64,000 nt of DNA from Eudromia elegans (lineage: Eukaryota; Chordata; Aves; Tinamiformes; Tinamidae), in contig PTEX01000015.1 of the NCBI GenBank assembly GCA_003342815.1, positions 2,168,499 through 2,232,498 of the forward strand, written 5' to 3'. The position numbers and the translations under genes are program-made. Below the pieces are notes generated by a model. It was given only the letters and a program-made list of their open reading frames with translations, was not told the DNA's origin and did not search any database. Positions 1-13,103 of the stretch are shown piece after piece (positions within the stretch are counted from its first letter, which is position 1; every line of letters starts with the position of its first letter).

Positions 1-900
1 GGTCCCCTTGCGGAGGGGCATTCAGCGGCACGCCAGGCAAGCTGGACGCGTGCCAGCAGCTGGGGCTGAGCATTTGTGGTCCTCGGTGATGAGCTGCAGA
101 GCTTAAAAACACGTTTCACAAGCCGAAGCAAGAAAGCAAACGAAAGCTCCCCACCTGAAGCAATAATCCTGGAGCTGATGATTGAAATTTAAAAATAACC
201 ATGATCTATCAAATTCTGATACCTAAATCTGAGAATTAGATAATATTTTTAGCATTTGACTTTTCTTTCTGTCTTGTCTTTCTGTCTTCTGTCTCTAAAC
301 TGACTCAAATTTTGAAATCAAATATTAGTTAAACTGGCAATCAGGATCTTCACATTTAAAGATGCCAAAAAATGAGATGTTTTCACAATTTATCAATTTT
401 GAGGGAAAAACTATATATTCTGATGAACCAACATGTTATAATGAAAAATATTATGTAAAAAAAAAGTATTTTAAAACAATATCTAATGATATGCATTGAT
501 GTTTCCTTGCTTGTACCAAAGTTAAGAGCAGTGACTCCATGAAAATGCCGCAAATGGAGCTTGCAAAGCACTCTTATCTTTCTGAGTGCGATAGAAATTG
601 AAAGCAGCATTTAAACCATGATTTTCTTTTTATTCTTAAAAAAAAAAAATGAAGAGTGGCAATCACTGTCTAAAAGGTTCCTTCAGGCAGCTAAATTGCT
701 AATTGCTATAATTAAGAATACTGTGTGTATATAATCTGATTAATTGAACCTCAAATTTTTATTTGTTGTCCTGTAAGGGAAAAAACAGTTCTTACAAAAT
801 AGTTTCTAACAGATATCCACTCTTAATTACTGCTTGATATTGGAATAGGGAGAAGAGCATCCCAGGGCCACTGGTATTTTTGCACAGATTTGTAATGTAC

Positions 901-955
901 AATCATAGAATCATAAAATTATTACGGTTGGGAAAAGACCTTCTTGTCCTACTGT
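901..955 (-). mobile_element. CR1 LINE 3'-end fragment
   Basis: The stretch opens with two copies of the CATAGAAT-like octamer that ends CR1 elements (read in reverse), followed by the CR1 tail signature ggttgggaaaagacc. The element therefore lies on the minus strand with its 3' end at the low coordinate. Only about 55 bases are recognisable, so it is an old or strongly 5'-truncated copy, as is usual for CR1. Confidence 0.75.
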
Positions 956-2494
956 TATTTCATTTAGTGAAATTATCCTACAGAAAGACCAAATGCCCCA
1001 AATTTTATGGGGAAAGGCAATAAAGTGTGTTAAACAAAAAAACTGCTCTTCCCAAGAAATCAAAAAAGCAGCGATTGAGAAGTATCTGTCATGAAATACT
1101 TGCCCATCTGTAGGTGTGCTGGGTTATGGGCCATGGCGCTAGGGCAATTTTCAAGGTATTTCCAGCTGCCTCTGGAAATTATCACACCAAAAGCTCGAAG
1201 CGGACTCTGTGAAGCTTAGGTTTCACTCGGTCAGATACCTCCTCAGTAACTAAATTTGTGATTAGGAGAAATTTATGAAGAGAGGTCAATTTATAAAGGG
1301 TTGGATTGTAAAATTAGTAAACACCCTTCAAAGAGTTGGGTACTAATGAAACAGGGGTCAGAGGACAGCTAATAGTCTAGCTAATGGTCTATAAAGTAAA
1401 AAAGTAAGCAGAATCAGCTAGCTGCCTCTTTCACTGTATTCTTTCTGCGAGAAGGATAAATTGACTTCCCCAAAGCCCGACTTAACTCTTTCAGTGTGAA
1501 CATTAAAGTCTGGTGTTTCCAGCGAGCATAATGAGCCTCGACATGACAATTTAAAGCTGCTCATCTGAAACATCTGTAAATGACAGCTACAGCACGAGCT
1601 GCTCCACATGCAAATTCTGGCAGTCAACACGAGAGCGGCCAACGCGCCTCATGGCTTTGGGCTTTTCCTGCCTTTCTCTGGTCTCACTCCTGAGGGGCAG
1701 CCAGCTCTGCCCCTGCTTCCTCCTCAAAGGTTTCACGCAGGAGGTGAGGGCTGCTCACCACGGCACTTTAGACGGCTCTGGCTGGTGATCCTGGTCTCCA
1801 CGTGAGCACCAGCTCACACCACGGAGCCCATCAGGAGCGGGCCAGCTGAAATCTAAGCTACAGCAATGGGAATTGCAGGGATTTCCTAGTGCTTCACATC
1901 TGCGGGGTGGTTTTGTCCTGACATGAGGTTTGCAGGCTACTGTCTTCCATCCTTCTTTCTTTACTGTTATTGTTTTCCTTTAGTCTATCCCTGGTATATT
2001 TTTTATCATCCTTGAACTGTCTTCAGGTTGCTGCATATGTCAGAGAACCCCTGGAATCTAATTTAAAGCTTTCTGAAGAAAATAAAAATCCTTCCTTTGC
2101 TTTCAACAAGCTGCAGGTGGTTATGCTGCAGTGACTTCTGTGAACTATACATTCGTTCACTCTAGAGCAAAATATGGGTAGGGGCTGAACAGCAAGCAGC
2201 AGCTTTGAAGGCATCCACACTCTTTCCACTCCCAGGACTGCTCTGCTGTGTTGCAAAAGGCTGTAAAGTGCCAACATGAGATACTACAGCAGGGGCATCT
2301 ACCAGACTCTGCGGCTCTGAAAGCCTTTAGAAAACGTCATATGGCTTCAATATGTGAAAGACCACACACACTACAGTACTTATGCCACCTGTTACACATT
2401 TTTTGCCAGTCCCTGCACTGCTTGGCTTTGCTCGGTCTGATCTAGAAGGTGCTCTTGGAAACCTTCCTGTTTTACTAACTTGATACTGATACCA

Positions 2495-2585
2495 CAATAA
2501 TATATATACTTTATATATATATATATATACACACTTTATATATATACACTATATATACACTTTATATATAAAATATATATACCTT
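2495..2585. repeat. AT-rich microsatellite (TA/TATAC units)
   Basis: About 90 bases are built almost only from alternating T and A, with interspersed tatacac and ctttatata units. It is a compound dinucleotide repeat in intergenic DNA and is likely to vary in length between individuals. Confidence 0.85.
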
Positions 2586-5500
2586 ATAAACATACTGGGG
2601 TACGAGCACAAGCTACTTAACCAGCAAAAGCCAGACAGTTGGTAGAAGTCCAGCTCCGCAGCCAGTTAAAGGTTTCCCAGCTGATTAGGGCAACCGCCTG
2701 GGCCAACATTGTTTTGGAGGTTAAGTTTATCTTTGAATATATGACTTCAAATATATAAATACAATATATAACGCATGGAGTGGTGCCTGGGATGCCCTGG
2801 GCTGTCTTCCACAACTCCACACGTTCTGCCAGGAGTGCTCAAGCTTGGGAGCCCAAGAGGCCCAAGGAAGAGGCCAACCAGTTTCAGTTATGGATAGCAG
2901 GGTGACCGTGTAGGATGGAGACCACTCATGATAATAGCAGCCCTGTCATATGCAGGATCAATTGTAACTGCTTCCCTGGAAAAATTACCTTGCTGATGAT
3001 AGAAAAAAAACACAAGTCCTGTGCTAGCATGGAGGTCCTGCTAGCACAGGCAATGTAGTAATAAACAGAAAAGAGGATATAATTCGAGCAGTAAAGGGAG
3101 CATACCTTCTACTCATGCTTTGACAGAAGTAAAAGTTTGCTGTTCCTTCACTGAAGAATGTACTTGATGCAGAATTATACAGCACAGGGTTTACCGCCTT
3201 GGTGATTCTCCTGAGAGTGAGTTCATACACCTATGTGCTCAAAATTCACATAATTTACATGAATATCTCACTTGTTTCTGAAGTTATCATCCGAGGCTTG
3301 CAACATCAGACCTGAGCTAAGTGCTGCCTCTCGTCTGTGTCCTCAGCCAGGGACCAGGACTGTGCCCTGCTCCACTGGGTGACCCCGGCCTCTTATGGGA
3401 CACGCTTCTCCCCTGCATCTGGCCCAACCATATCAACCTCTTGGCAGTCAGGAGGCACATTGGGCATTTTCTAACCTCTTTTATCTAAAAGTATTTTAGA
3501 TAAAGCCTAGATCTGAATCTAAAGCACTCTGAATCCAGGTAATCCTTTGCAAGTACCTGATAGACACTAACTGGATGCTACAAAACCAAATATTTGACCA
3601 GAAGAATCCTGTTTTTCAATTAGCTGTGCTGACTGAGTGCAAGAACATCTTTAATTTTGCAGCTAGAAGCAGCAGAGGTGAAAGGGGCGGAAAACTAGCA
3701 AACTTGCCTAACAGCCACCCTTAGTCTTCGCAAAACCTTGGTAGATTTCTTGCTGGCAATATTCAGCTACCTACTAACACCTCATTTGAACTTTTGTTTT
3801 ATCAGTGCCTGGGTAATCTCTTGCAAAGAATCTCATTGCACATGAGGCAGATAACAAGATTTGGGAGGGGTGAATGTGGGAAGTAGAAGAAAATTCACTG
3901 TGAAAGCCACCTCTGATAACCCCAAAATGGAATATCTGAGGTAACTTCCAACCCAGGGCAGTTCCATTCCATTGGAGTAAAGCAGCAGAGCAGCAGTGTA
4001 TCCCCCTCTGTGGAAACAGCAGTGCATTGCTGGGCCAGGAGGGGAGGAGAGGGCTCACAGGGGGCTGACTGAGCTGGGCCAGGGCCCCAGAGCATCATCC
4101 AGCCAGCGCGGCCTATTTCCCAACAGCGAGCGAGAAAGAATCACGAATAATCAACGCTCAGCATACGCCCTTTTTGGATGAAACTCAGAGCTCATGGAAA
4201 TCAAAAGCGGGTTCATCGTAGAGGTCAGAATATCCAAGTTTATTATTTACTGTTCTCTAGCACAGTGCAAATGCGTATGTTAGGACATACCAGGTTTTGT
4301 GATGACACTAATGAACTGTGGTTACTGAATCTGAGAATAACCAACTCTGCTCTGTTTTTGCTTAATCTCAATGAAGGCTTTTGCCCATCATGACCCTAAC
4401 TATTTAGATATATTATAAAATAAACGAAAAATCCTTGCTTAAGTGATGTTTATTTTTATTTTCTTCAGCCCCTCTTCTTTCTCCTTTGCTAGATATTTTA
4501 ACTATTTGTAAAGTCCAAGAGGAAAGAAATCTACAGGCCTAAAAATGTATTATTACTTGATTTTGCAATTGAAGAGCCCATTACTCGTCATTTGATTTTT
4601 GTTTGAAGGCTGTTTTGTAAAGGAGGATTGTAGGCAGAATATGAAAAAAACAGACTTTAAAAGAGAAAATATATTTCTAGAGTTAATTTGTATTGTTTGT
4701 CTCCAGAGTCATTAATACATGTTTTATGAGTTCCTCAGGAATAATTTGTGTACGGTTGTGTTTATGCAGATAAGTGGATGGTGCTTTTATGACTCTGCTG
4801 GAAAACAAATACACACAAAGCTCCTTGGTGACTCAGGGTCCTTGTTATGGAAAATTATTGGCTCCATCCTTAATTCCCTCAGCACTCCCTGCCTTTCATT
4901 CCCACCGTCAGCACCTAGGAAGCTTTATACCCCTGCGAGGATTGCGGAGGACGCCACGTGTATGCCCTGAGCTAGCTGCAGATCGCAGCTTTCAGGGTCT
5001 TTCCGCTCTTTTAAGCTCTGCCAGTAGCCCGAGCTGGGGTCAGTCGTGCTGATGTCCACGTTTGCCTTTAGGGAAACCCTCGCGTTTGGGGAACCACCAG
5101 GTCTCGGGGAGGCTCCCAGCTCCAGAGCACAGCTGATACGGTGGCTCAGACGAAGTAAAGACATGTTCTGTGTGCCACCCTCACTTTCGAGGACACATTT
5201 TGAGTGGTTAGCTGCCCATGTGTCCCGTGTGTTCAACTACCTGCAATAAGCTTCTGCAGGAACGTCTTCATTTCTCCAGCTGCTTTACTTTGGTTGTAGC
5301 AGCAAAACCACTGGATTTCTTTTGGCCTTTTTACCAGATCAACCTCTTCTCTTCTGCGAGGTTAAATGTAGGCTGATATAATTGTAACATGAGTTTTACA
5401 CCCCTACTTGTTAGTTGCTTTGGTTACAGAAGAGCAGAGAAGCTTTCAAAGCAAAATATCATTTGTTTGCCTCTGATGAAGGAGTAAAAAGAGCAGGGAA

Positions 5501-8500
5501 AGCTCTTAGCTAGTTTAATACATTAATAAAGAAACATGAAGTAACGTGCTTGGAAGGGGCTATTGTAATTAGCCAGAGAACAAACTGTAATGCAGTGAAA
5601 TCAGTCCGGTTCTATTAAGTAGCAAAGTCTGGTGAAGCTAAAGGCTACGGTCATGCAAAACTCCCTACCTTTTCCTGTGTGTGTGAAATCCTGGATGGGC
5701 TCGGAGCACCAGACTACAACCCGTCCTGTGCAGTTCCCAGGAGATGGGGGATTGCAGAGCAGCAGTGCACAGCCAGGATCCCTTCCTTAGGGAGCTCTGT
5801 CAAACCAGGATGTTGCTCCTCCTAAACAGAGCAGTGTCACGCCCAGAAGAAATGTGCCTTTAGGTACCCATTTTATCCAAGACCGTTTCGTTTGGCACAC
5901 ACTGTCCATGGAGGATTGATTGTGATACATAACATCAGAACTTACTGATTCTCAAGTATCAGCGTTGACTCTTTGCCCACGGAGTAAATAATTGCTGCTT
6001 ACTTGCATGGGGCCAAGGCCGGACAAGGGCACCTCGTGGCCAAAGAGACAATAGAAAAAATCCTTTTGTTATTAGCACAGTATTGACAGAAGATGATATA
6101 GGCCTTCACTGTGAATAAAATGTCCTTGTAGACAGGCAAGCCATGCTTAGTCCTCAGGGCCTTCTCCTTTCTTCACAGAATTTCTGCACAAGTCTCATAT
6201 GACGTAGCAAGTATGAGAAATGAAGGTAACAGCAAAGGACATTAGTGATGTTTTTGACTGGAAGAAATGTACCTTCTTTGCTTACTCTTTATTACACTTC
6301 TAGGAAGATCCATCTTAAACACAAAAACACAGACTGATTCTTCTAATAAATAATTTTTACAGGAAGAATCTTGTATACAGATCCCATGTATAAAACTGGA
6401 TGCCCTGGTTCCAGGGTGACATAGAACAGAGATGCCGACGTTTTTCAGAAGCAAAGTGATTTCCTTCCCACATTTTTTACCACAGCGGAGTGGTAACGTG
6501 AGAGATTCACAATGCCATGATGCTGTCATCATCATGGACACGCCAGGGCATGATCCTAGCGCAGCAGAGTGAAGGTCTAGATGGTAAGATTGCCCTCCTT
6601 CCCAGCTTTGATCTCAAATAAAACATATGCATGAAACTATTACATATCTTGCTCAGTCCACACTTTAAATCCCAAACTGCCTCCTGACAGGTAGCTTGGC
6701 TGATGAGAAAAAAATGGGATGAGTGGGATAAGCAGAGAAGTGAGATGGTGACTAGAGGACTGCTATGCAGACCATGCGTGGTGCCCATGAAGGCCAGCAA
6801 GGCCGTTGCTGATGAGTAGAGTGACTGTGCCAACGACTGTTGGGGAGCACAAGCAGCAGCTTTAAGGACACCCGTGAATCTTTTTAAAAACATATACACA
6901 GATACATTAAAAAGAAAAGAGAGAAAAGCCATAACTCCGGTGAACAATCTTATATTCTCTGGGTTTAGGAGTCATATATGCCCCAAAGTGGAATACCAGG
7001 ACTATTAAGAGTCAAAAATAAAGGACATACATTTTTTAATCCAGAAAGTCTCCAAAAGAAAAGATCCAACAAAAGTTATAGTTCATCCATTAAAATAGCT
7101 GAAATAAATAGCCCTTTGACTGAGTGCTGAACAGTAGCACCTTGTTCTTACCAAGACAAATTCTTCCCTTCTCTCTCAAACACTCTATGTGCTTTTTTAC
7201 AAACCATTTCACACTAGGAAAGTGCCGCTGTCCCTTGGCCTGAGAACCCCTGCACCTCATTGGAGGTGCCCGACTTCCATTTGCCATACATAGATGTGAA
7301 CACCGCTTGCAAGCTGATACAAGAAAGATCAAATCCTTTGAAATGCACAATTCCAACGATGACTTCTACTTTCAGTCATTTAGGGCAACTATAATTCTCA
7401 CAATTAGAATTATAATCTCACAATTAGAAAGCATGCTGGGAATGTTTAAATTCAGGTCTGCAGAAAGCGAATCAGCACCACAGGCGAGAAGCTGTCCTGA
7501 ACATCACGCCGACCTGCCACAAGGCCACGTCCACCCTTGCTCCTTGAATCATCCCAGTACGCAAGGCGAGACCCAGGAATTATCAGCGAGTTCAGAAACA
7601 TGCTTTATGGTTTTAAAAATATAAATGGTATTAGCTCTCCCAGATCCAGACTTCATGTCATTGAGTGCAGCTGAACTCGACGTTTCTGTGAGCACCACTG
7701 GGGTTCTCAGACGAGGCTAACAAAGCCTTGGGGCTTCCAGTCCTTTATGGAGTGGCTACGCTAATGTGTGGGTCACCCCCAGGTTCTCCCCCGTTCTTTT
7801 CCAGGCCCGTTTGACCTTTCTGTTATTGTCAATCCTCAGCTTCCTGCTACTGACTGACTTTGGGCTGCAATCCCCTTTCTGATTAAAGATACTATTAACA
7901 ATTATGAATAATAACAAAATAAGTAGTTATTATTCATTTCTGAAACGACTAGTTTTGCCCTGCTTTCAATGCTGTGGTTCCCAACCATATAACCTACCAT
8001 GCCTTACTTTCCATCAGGCACGTTACTTGCCATCTTTATTTCTTTGCTGAGATTTCTGCCACTATATTCAAGTACCTGAAGCACCTTCTCTTGCTTATTG
8101 TGACCCTGTCTTGGCTGGGTTTACCGATTCTTTTCTTTCCAAACTATAAGGACGGCAGCAAGTTCACGTAGCAGTTCCAGACAGGCTTGGCCAGACTGTG
8201 CACAGACCAACCCTAGCACTAGGGTGCAGAGGGCACTCTTGTACTTCATGAGCTGGTGCTGATTTGTAGCTTGGCACCATCCACTCAGGGTATCTTTGTA
8301 CTGCTCCAAGAATGCTGCTTCCAAGAATCAATTTTTTTTCCCCATATCCTCCGCTATCTTTTTTAGTTTTTCATTCATTTCAAAAGGAAATCTCAAAACC
8401 ACTCTTCTACTTTCAGCAACTTTCTAGAGTGAGGTTTGCTTCATTTTTCTCTTTCCCTGTTCATTAAGGATAACGTGGACCTTGTCTATGAACCAACTTT

Positions 8501-10164
8501 CCTTACAGCAAGTACCGTCTCACAGCTCAGGAAGGGCTGCGTTTTGCTTTGAGACATCCTAAAAGGCCCTTTTGCAGAAAGCTGCAGGGAGGAAAATGGT
8601 GCTGCACAACAGAGTAAGGAGAATGCAAGGCTGAGCATTTCCTTGGAAAGAACAGCAAAGCCACAAAAGGACTGAGACTGGTTTGTAGTGTGACTCTGCA
8701 TTTGGTCCAGTAGTGTCAAAAGGCACAACTGTACACAATACTCAGTCTGAAGCAGGGTATTTCTTACCTGCTTTAGGGCTTTAATGCCCTAAAACAGTCT
8801 CATCACAGTCAATCTCAAATTAGGGCACTTCAGGTTTTCCCATAAGGAAGCATTTTATTGCTCCAGGTGATTTTAATGCACATGGGCCAAGTATTTTGCT
8901 GCTCTGCCATTGTTAGCAAATGCATTGAAGAGGAAGCCAAGACCTCTATACACCAGGTCTCAGCTACCGCTGCTTTCTTACTAACACTTCATGGAGGGCA
9001 GGCTGATTCCTGCCATCTGACCTTGCAGGAAATTTTCCTCACAGAGGAACCTCAGCTTGTTCCTGACAGCCAAATCATACAGTAACAGCCAGCATTTCTT
9101 GCCTTAAGCCCTGCCCGTCCCATGTCGCGTACACAGAGACACGGGGATCCCCCCGGACCCAGCAAAGCCTCCCTTGGAGCCGCCACGGACATGGACAAAG
9201 AGATCCAGCACAACCCAGTCCTGCTTTTGGTGGCAGGAGGCAAGGCCAGAGCTTGACTGTTTTGTTCCCTGCTTTGAGGAGCAAACACTGCCACGACTGC
9301 TGAGCAGCAGGAAATAAAGGAGCTACAGGATCTGCCTTCAGGATGAGAAATACTTGATATGCAGGACAGAGAGAAAAAATGATGGATAAATCACAAATGA
9401 TACTGATATACGGCTACAGAGCTCTTTGTACTCTGCATGGAGATTAGGTGGTATTTCCATATATTCTGCTTTCTGTTCCACATACATTTATAGTTACAGT
9501 AGTGATGATACTACACCTGGTTTAACTGTCTCTTTGGCTGGTGAAGTCACTGCAACACTTTGGGTATTTTGGATATTTTAGGAGGATTCCTAGGTTACTT
9601 AAACTGTGGACACATGATGAAAACCTTGAATAGAAAGCAGTGAAGGAAGAATTATTTATTTGAAAGTATCTGTTGCAGAACCTCCTAGCACTGAGTATCC
9701 ATACTTCGGAAACAGAAGTGGTTGATAAATACTGGGTACAGATAAATACGCTCGTCATTGTTCATAGACAAGATTAGAAGAATTAATTTCAGTTGAGCTT
9801 ATCTGTGTTGACTCCTATTCATTAAAGTATTATATGATGGCACGACTGTTTATTAAATACGGACGTGTCCAACAGGACTGGATCTAGTGATCAGTGGGAT
9901 GGCCCAGTTTATTCAGCTCAGTCTACGTGATTTTGGAATAACCGGCATTTGTGTTCCTACTGCTAAGACATGATTTAAGTTTCTTAGGTCTGTACTTCTT
10001 CATTTTTGTTGGGTATTTCTAAATATCAGATGTCAATTAAATAATCACAGAGTGAGGATTTCCACAGAAAAGTAAATATCTGACCAAATATTGATATTAG
10101 CTAATTAAAAATCCCTTTGGTCTTTCTGAATATAAACTGTTAACCAAGCATGGATTTGTTTCCT

Positions 10165-10402
10165 AATCACAGAATGGTTGAGGTTGGAAGGGACCTCTAG
10201 AGATCGTCTAGTCCAACCCCCCTGCTCCAGCAGGGACACCCAGAGCACGGGGCACAGGGTGGCATCCAGGCAGGTTTGGAAGATCTCCAGAGAGGGAGAC
10301 TCCACAGCCTCTCTGGGCAGCCTCTTCCAGGGCTCTGTCCCCCTCACAGGAAAGAAGTTCCTCCTCACATGGAGATGGAACTGCCTGGGTTTCAACTTGC
10401 AT
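10165..10402 (-). mobile_element. CR1 LINE fragment with reverse transcriptase C-terminus
   Basis: This is the best-preserved repeat in the window. On the + strand it starts with the CR1 tail signature (gttggaagggacctctagag, then tctagtccaacccccctgc). Read on the minus strand it encodes the conserved end of the CR1 reverse transcriptase, including [17 protein letters not shown]. The element is 5'-truncated, keeping about 240 bases of the 3' end. It lies about 2.5 kb beyond the TRPA1 stop codon, in the same orientation as the gene. The conserved coding motif suggests a moderately young copy compared with the fragments at 901 and 34886. Confidence 0.93.
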
Positions 10403-12042
10403 CCCTATAATCTTCGGCCAGTATTAGTACTTCGAATCACGTGGGATTTCCAAGGTGTGTGATCCCTCTTTGTAGAAGAGTAGTTGCTTTAGATTTTTAA
10501 CAGTCTGTGAACTTGATATAGTTAGGTCATAGTAAATAAAACACAGTGAAACCACTGGGAGAGCTGGGAATCAAATGGTCCTCCGTGAAGCCACACTCTT
10601 CACTGGCTCATGGTCAGCTTCGGATGCATATGTGGGAAGGATGGATATGCTTATCCATACTGCCCCCAAATGAAACTGATAAATGAATGAAATCAGATAA
10701 ACTTAAGATCAAAAATAGAAAATATTTCTCAAATCGTTAAAAGTTCAGAAAACCTAAGTCTCTATCTCCAGAGGCTGCTGTGTAGAGATGCCTCTGGGCT
10801 CTGCTTAAAGAGGCTTGAGAGGCTCAAACTTTAAAACTGCAAATGACAACTACTTTCCTTTACTTGCAAACATGCTCTTGTTCCTGTTCGCTTAAACTAT
10901 GCATTTCAGGTCCAATTTACTTATCAAAAAGCGTTATCATTCACTGCCATCTAGTGTTAATTGTACAGACTGTCAGGAGTTTTCAGATGACTTTTCTGGC
11001 TCTACGCACGAAGAATTGCTTTTTTACAAATCTGGCCTGAACATCCTGGGTACCCCCGCTGGCGCTGATGGAGGAGCCCAGAAAAAATAAAATTTTTGCA
11101 CTGAAATATACTTAAGTTGAGGCCACAGAGCAATTCACATGTGCACTTCAGATCTTACTTCTTTAGTAGTTCTTCGGCATTTTGAAGTAATTACTTCTTC
11201 AGTAATTATTTTCTTGATTCTACTTGTGCTCTACCATCGCCCGCTCCATCGCACTCCCAGGAGACTTCTCCTGCCCCCAGCACACACAGCTTCTGCCCCT
11301 GGAGACTGCAGGGCAGCCCCACACACTTCATACTGCCGCTTCCTCATCCCCCAGTTACACTGGAAACACTGGAGCCGCTTCTCTCTCCATGCACCAAATT
11401 TCCTTCCTCTCAGGTATGTGAGAAGGGGCACAGTGAGAAGTTGGTGAGGATTTCCTCCTGAGGAAGACTGTGGGGCTCCCCAAACACATCTTTGGACAGT
11501 CATACAGCAGTACTAATGTCCATGTCTCATCTTACTGTCTGCATGGAGCAGCCAAATACTAATCTTCCTCACATCTTAATGCAAAACATCTCCCTCCTCC
11601 TTTTTTTTCCAGTTGTGAGACCAGAACAGAACTTTAGATTTAAATAGCAAACACCTTAAGTTATAATTGGTGTAGATTTATGCCACAGAATCAAAGATTA
11701 ATGAATCTTGTTCGTGAAATAAACTCCAAAGACCTCCTGAATCTCTATAGGTGCCACTGACAATAAAGAGCAATGTCTTTCACTGCCATTTTTAAGCATA
11801 AATCTCACAAATCAGCACGGCATCTTCTTATGTTTTGTGAGGACTGGACAATTTCTGCGTTATGTGAATAAACCTACTTTTAACTGAACAGGAATATAGT
11901 TGTTCTTCATATGAAGAATTGAAGTACATTAAGTGCTTAAAGAAAAAGTCTGAATTCAAGGGCAGACCACAGAACACTACAATCACTTATTTCCATAAGG
12001 TTAGGTACTAAAACAGAATGTAAGGTCAGGTACTTAAACACC

Positions 12043-12060
12043 GTTTAATTCATTTTTATT
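12043..12060 (-). terminator. Candidate distal TRPA1 poly(A) signals
   Basis: The minus strand carries AATAAA and then ATTAAA within 18 bases, followed by moderately T/G-rich sequence. This would give a 3' UTR of about 830 nt. It competes with the proximal site at 12451. Confidence 0.4.
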
Positions 12061-12450
12061 TCTACATTCATACATTACTGTATATTACATAATGCACTGA
12101 ATATCCAATAAATAAATAACAGAACCAAAGTGCAGATTAAAGCAGCAAGGTCAGTTCTTAGGATATCAGGAAGGCCAAAACCACAGCAGCAGCATACGGA
12201 AGATTAATCTGTAAATGACTTAACATTAGCATGTCCTTCTACCATTCCTATATTCATGCTAGTCCAAACAATCCCTCCAGGAATTACAGGTAGTTATCCA
12301 CAGCAGAAAAGAGTCCTTCCACTAACATTATATTTTCATAATCTATTTATGTCTTACCTTTCAGGCCTGATCCTGCAGCCCTTACTCAGCAGAACTCCCA
12401 AAGCAGCCTGTCAGCTTAGTTCTTCACTTTTCCACAATGCTATATAAAAT

Positions 12451-12456
12451 TTATTT
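12451..12456 (-). terminator. Candidate proximal TRPA1 poly(A) signal
   Basis: The minus strand reads AATAAA about 416 nt after the stop codon, followed about 20 nt later by a TTGTGG stretch that could act as the downstream GU-rich element. Confidence 0.4.
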
Positions 12457-12871
12457 GCTCTCTCAAAGGGCAGAATACTAGATGAATTGGAGTTTGAATT
12501 GCTGATAAAAATATTTGTAACAGAGAACAATGTAATTAAATACATAATCCAGAGTGTCAGGGCCAGATCCAGAACAGACTTAGCCAGAAGCCTTGGGAAC
12601 TGTTGGGGGAGCAAGGTTGGCCCTGGGTGAGTTAGGCACTTCCATGACTAGACAGCCGCTTGGGAGATCCCAGTTTTGGATGCAGGCATCTGCAGATTGC
12701 TTAAATACCGTTTTGGACACCTACATCCATTTTTTTTAGGACCAGGCCCTATTTCTATAATTGAACACATGATGTATCACAGTAACATATGCACAGACAT
12801 TAGAAGAAGAGACCCTAACACAAAATAAAATAAAAGAAAATATATAATACAACATGATCTCATAGCCATGT

Positions 12872-13103
12872 CTAGAAGAAGCTATTGTTCTTTTCTGTGC
12901 TTGAGTTAGGCACATTTGTTTTAACAGCTTTTAATACTGTATCCCATTTACTATTCTTGTGTTCCAACTGTTGTTTCCTAAACTTGTGCTGAAATAAATC
13001 ATTGCTGTCTTCATCCTCAGCCTCTGACACTATCTCCATTTTCTGTATAATCAACTTAAGGAGGTCATGCTGCTTTTCCAATAGTGTTGAAATATCTTTG
13101 AGC
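12872..13103 (-). CDS. TRPA1: TRPA1 exon 27, coiled coil and stop (residues 1050-1126)
   Basis: It encodes STLLEKQHDLLKLIIQKMEI, the tetramer coiled coil, an acidic patch (SEAEDEDSNDL) and KWDTVLKAVKTN, and ends NNSFF before TAG at 12872-12874. The last 15 residues differ from the human end. Acceptor TTTTAG|GCT, entering in phase 2. Confidence 0.95.

Larger units (their letters stand above)
1..12040. other. 3' flank of TRPA1, no gene recognised
   Basis: No open frame here shows a protein family I recognise, and no chain of exons with matching splice signals could be built. The first 110 bases are GC-rich and might be the edge of a CpG island, but nothing more can be said. The segment holds two CR1 LINE tails (901 and 10165), an AT-rich microsatellite (about 2495-2585) and a short imperfect duplication of about 20 bp at 7390-7429. 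In human, MSC lies on this side of TRPA1; its bHLH coding sequence is not seen here. Confidence 0.7.
12040..12871 (-). other. TRPA1 3' untranslated region (approximate)
   Basis: The region starts directly after the TAG stop at 12872-12874. Its far end is inferred from candidate poly(A) signals: a proximal AATAAA on the minus strand at 12451-12456, and a distal pair, AATAAA at 12055-12060 and ATTAAA at 12043-12048. This gives a 3' UTR of roughly 430 or 830 nt. The sequence is AT-rich. No RNA data are available to choose between the two ends. Confidence 0.5.

Noticed and set aside
1-110. Possible end of the neighbouring MSC gene
   Set aside because: The stretch is GC-rich but shows no bHLH coding sequence, and the window edge gives too little to judge.
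6507-6947. 146-codon open frame on the minus strand in the 3' flank
   Set aside because: No domain or family is recognisable, the composition is unremarkable, and no neighbouring exon with matching phase was found.
12100-12118. AATAAA repeats on the + strand as a poly(A) signal
   Set aside because: They are on the strand opposite to TRPA1 and no + strand gene ends here.
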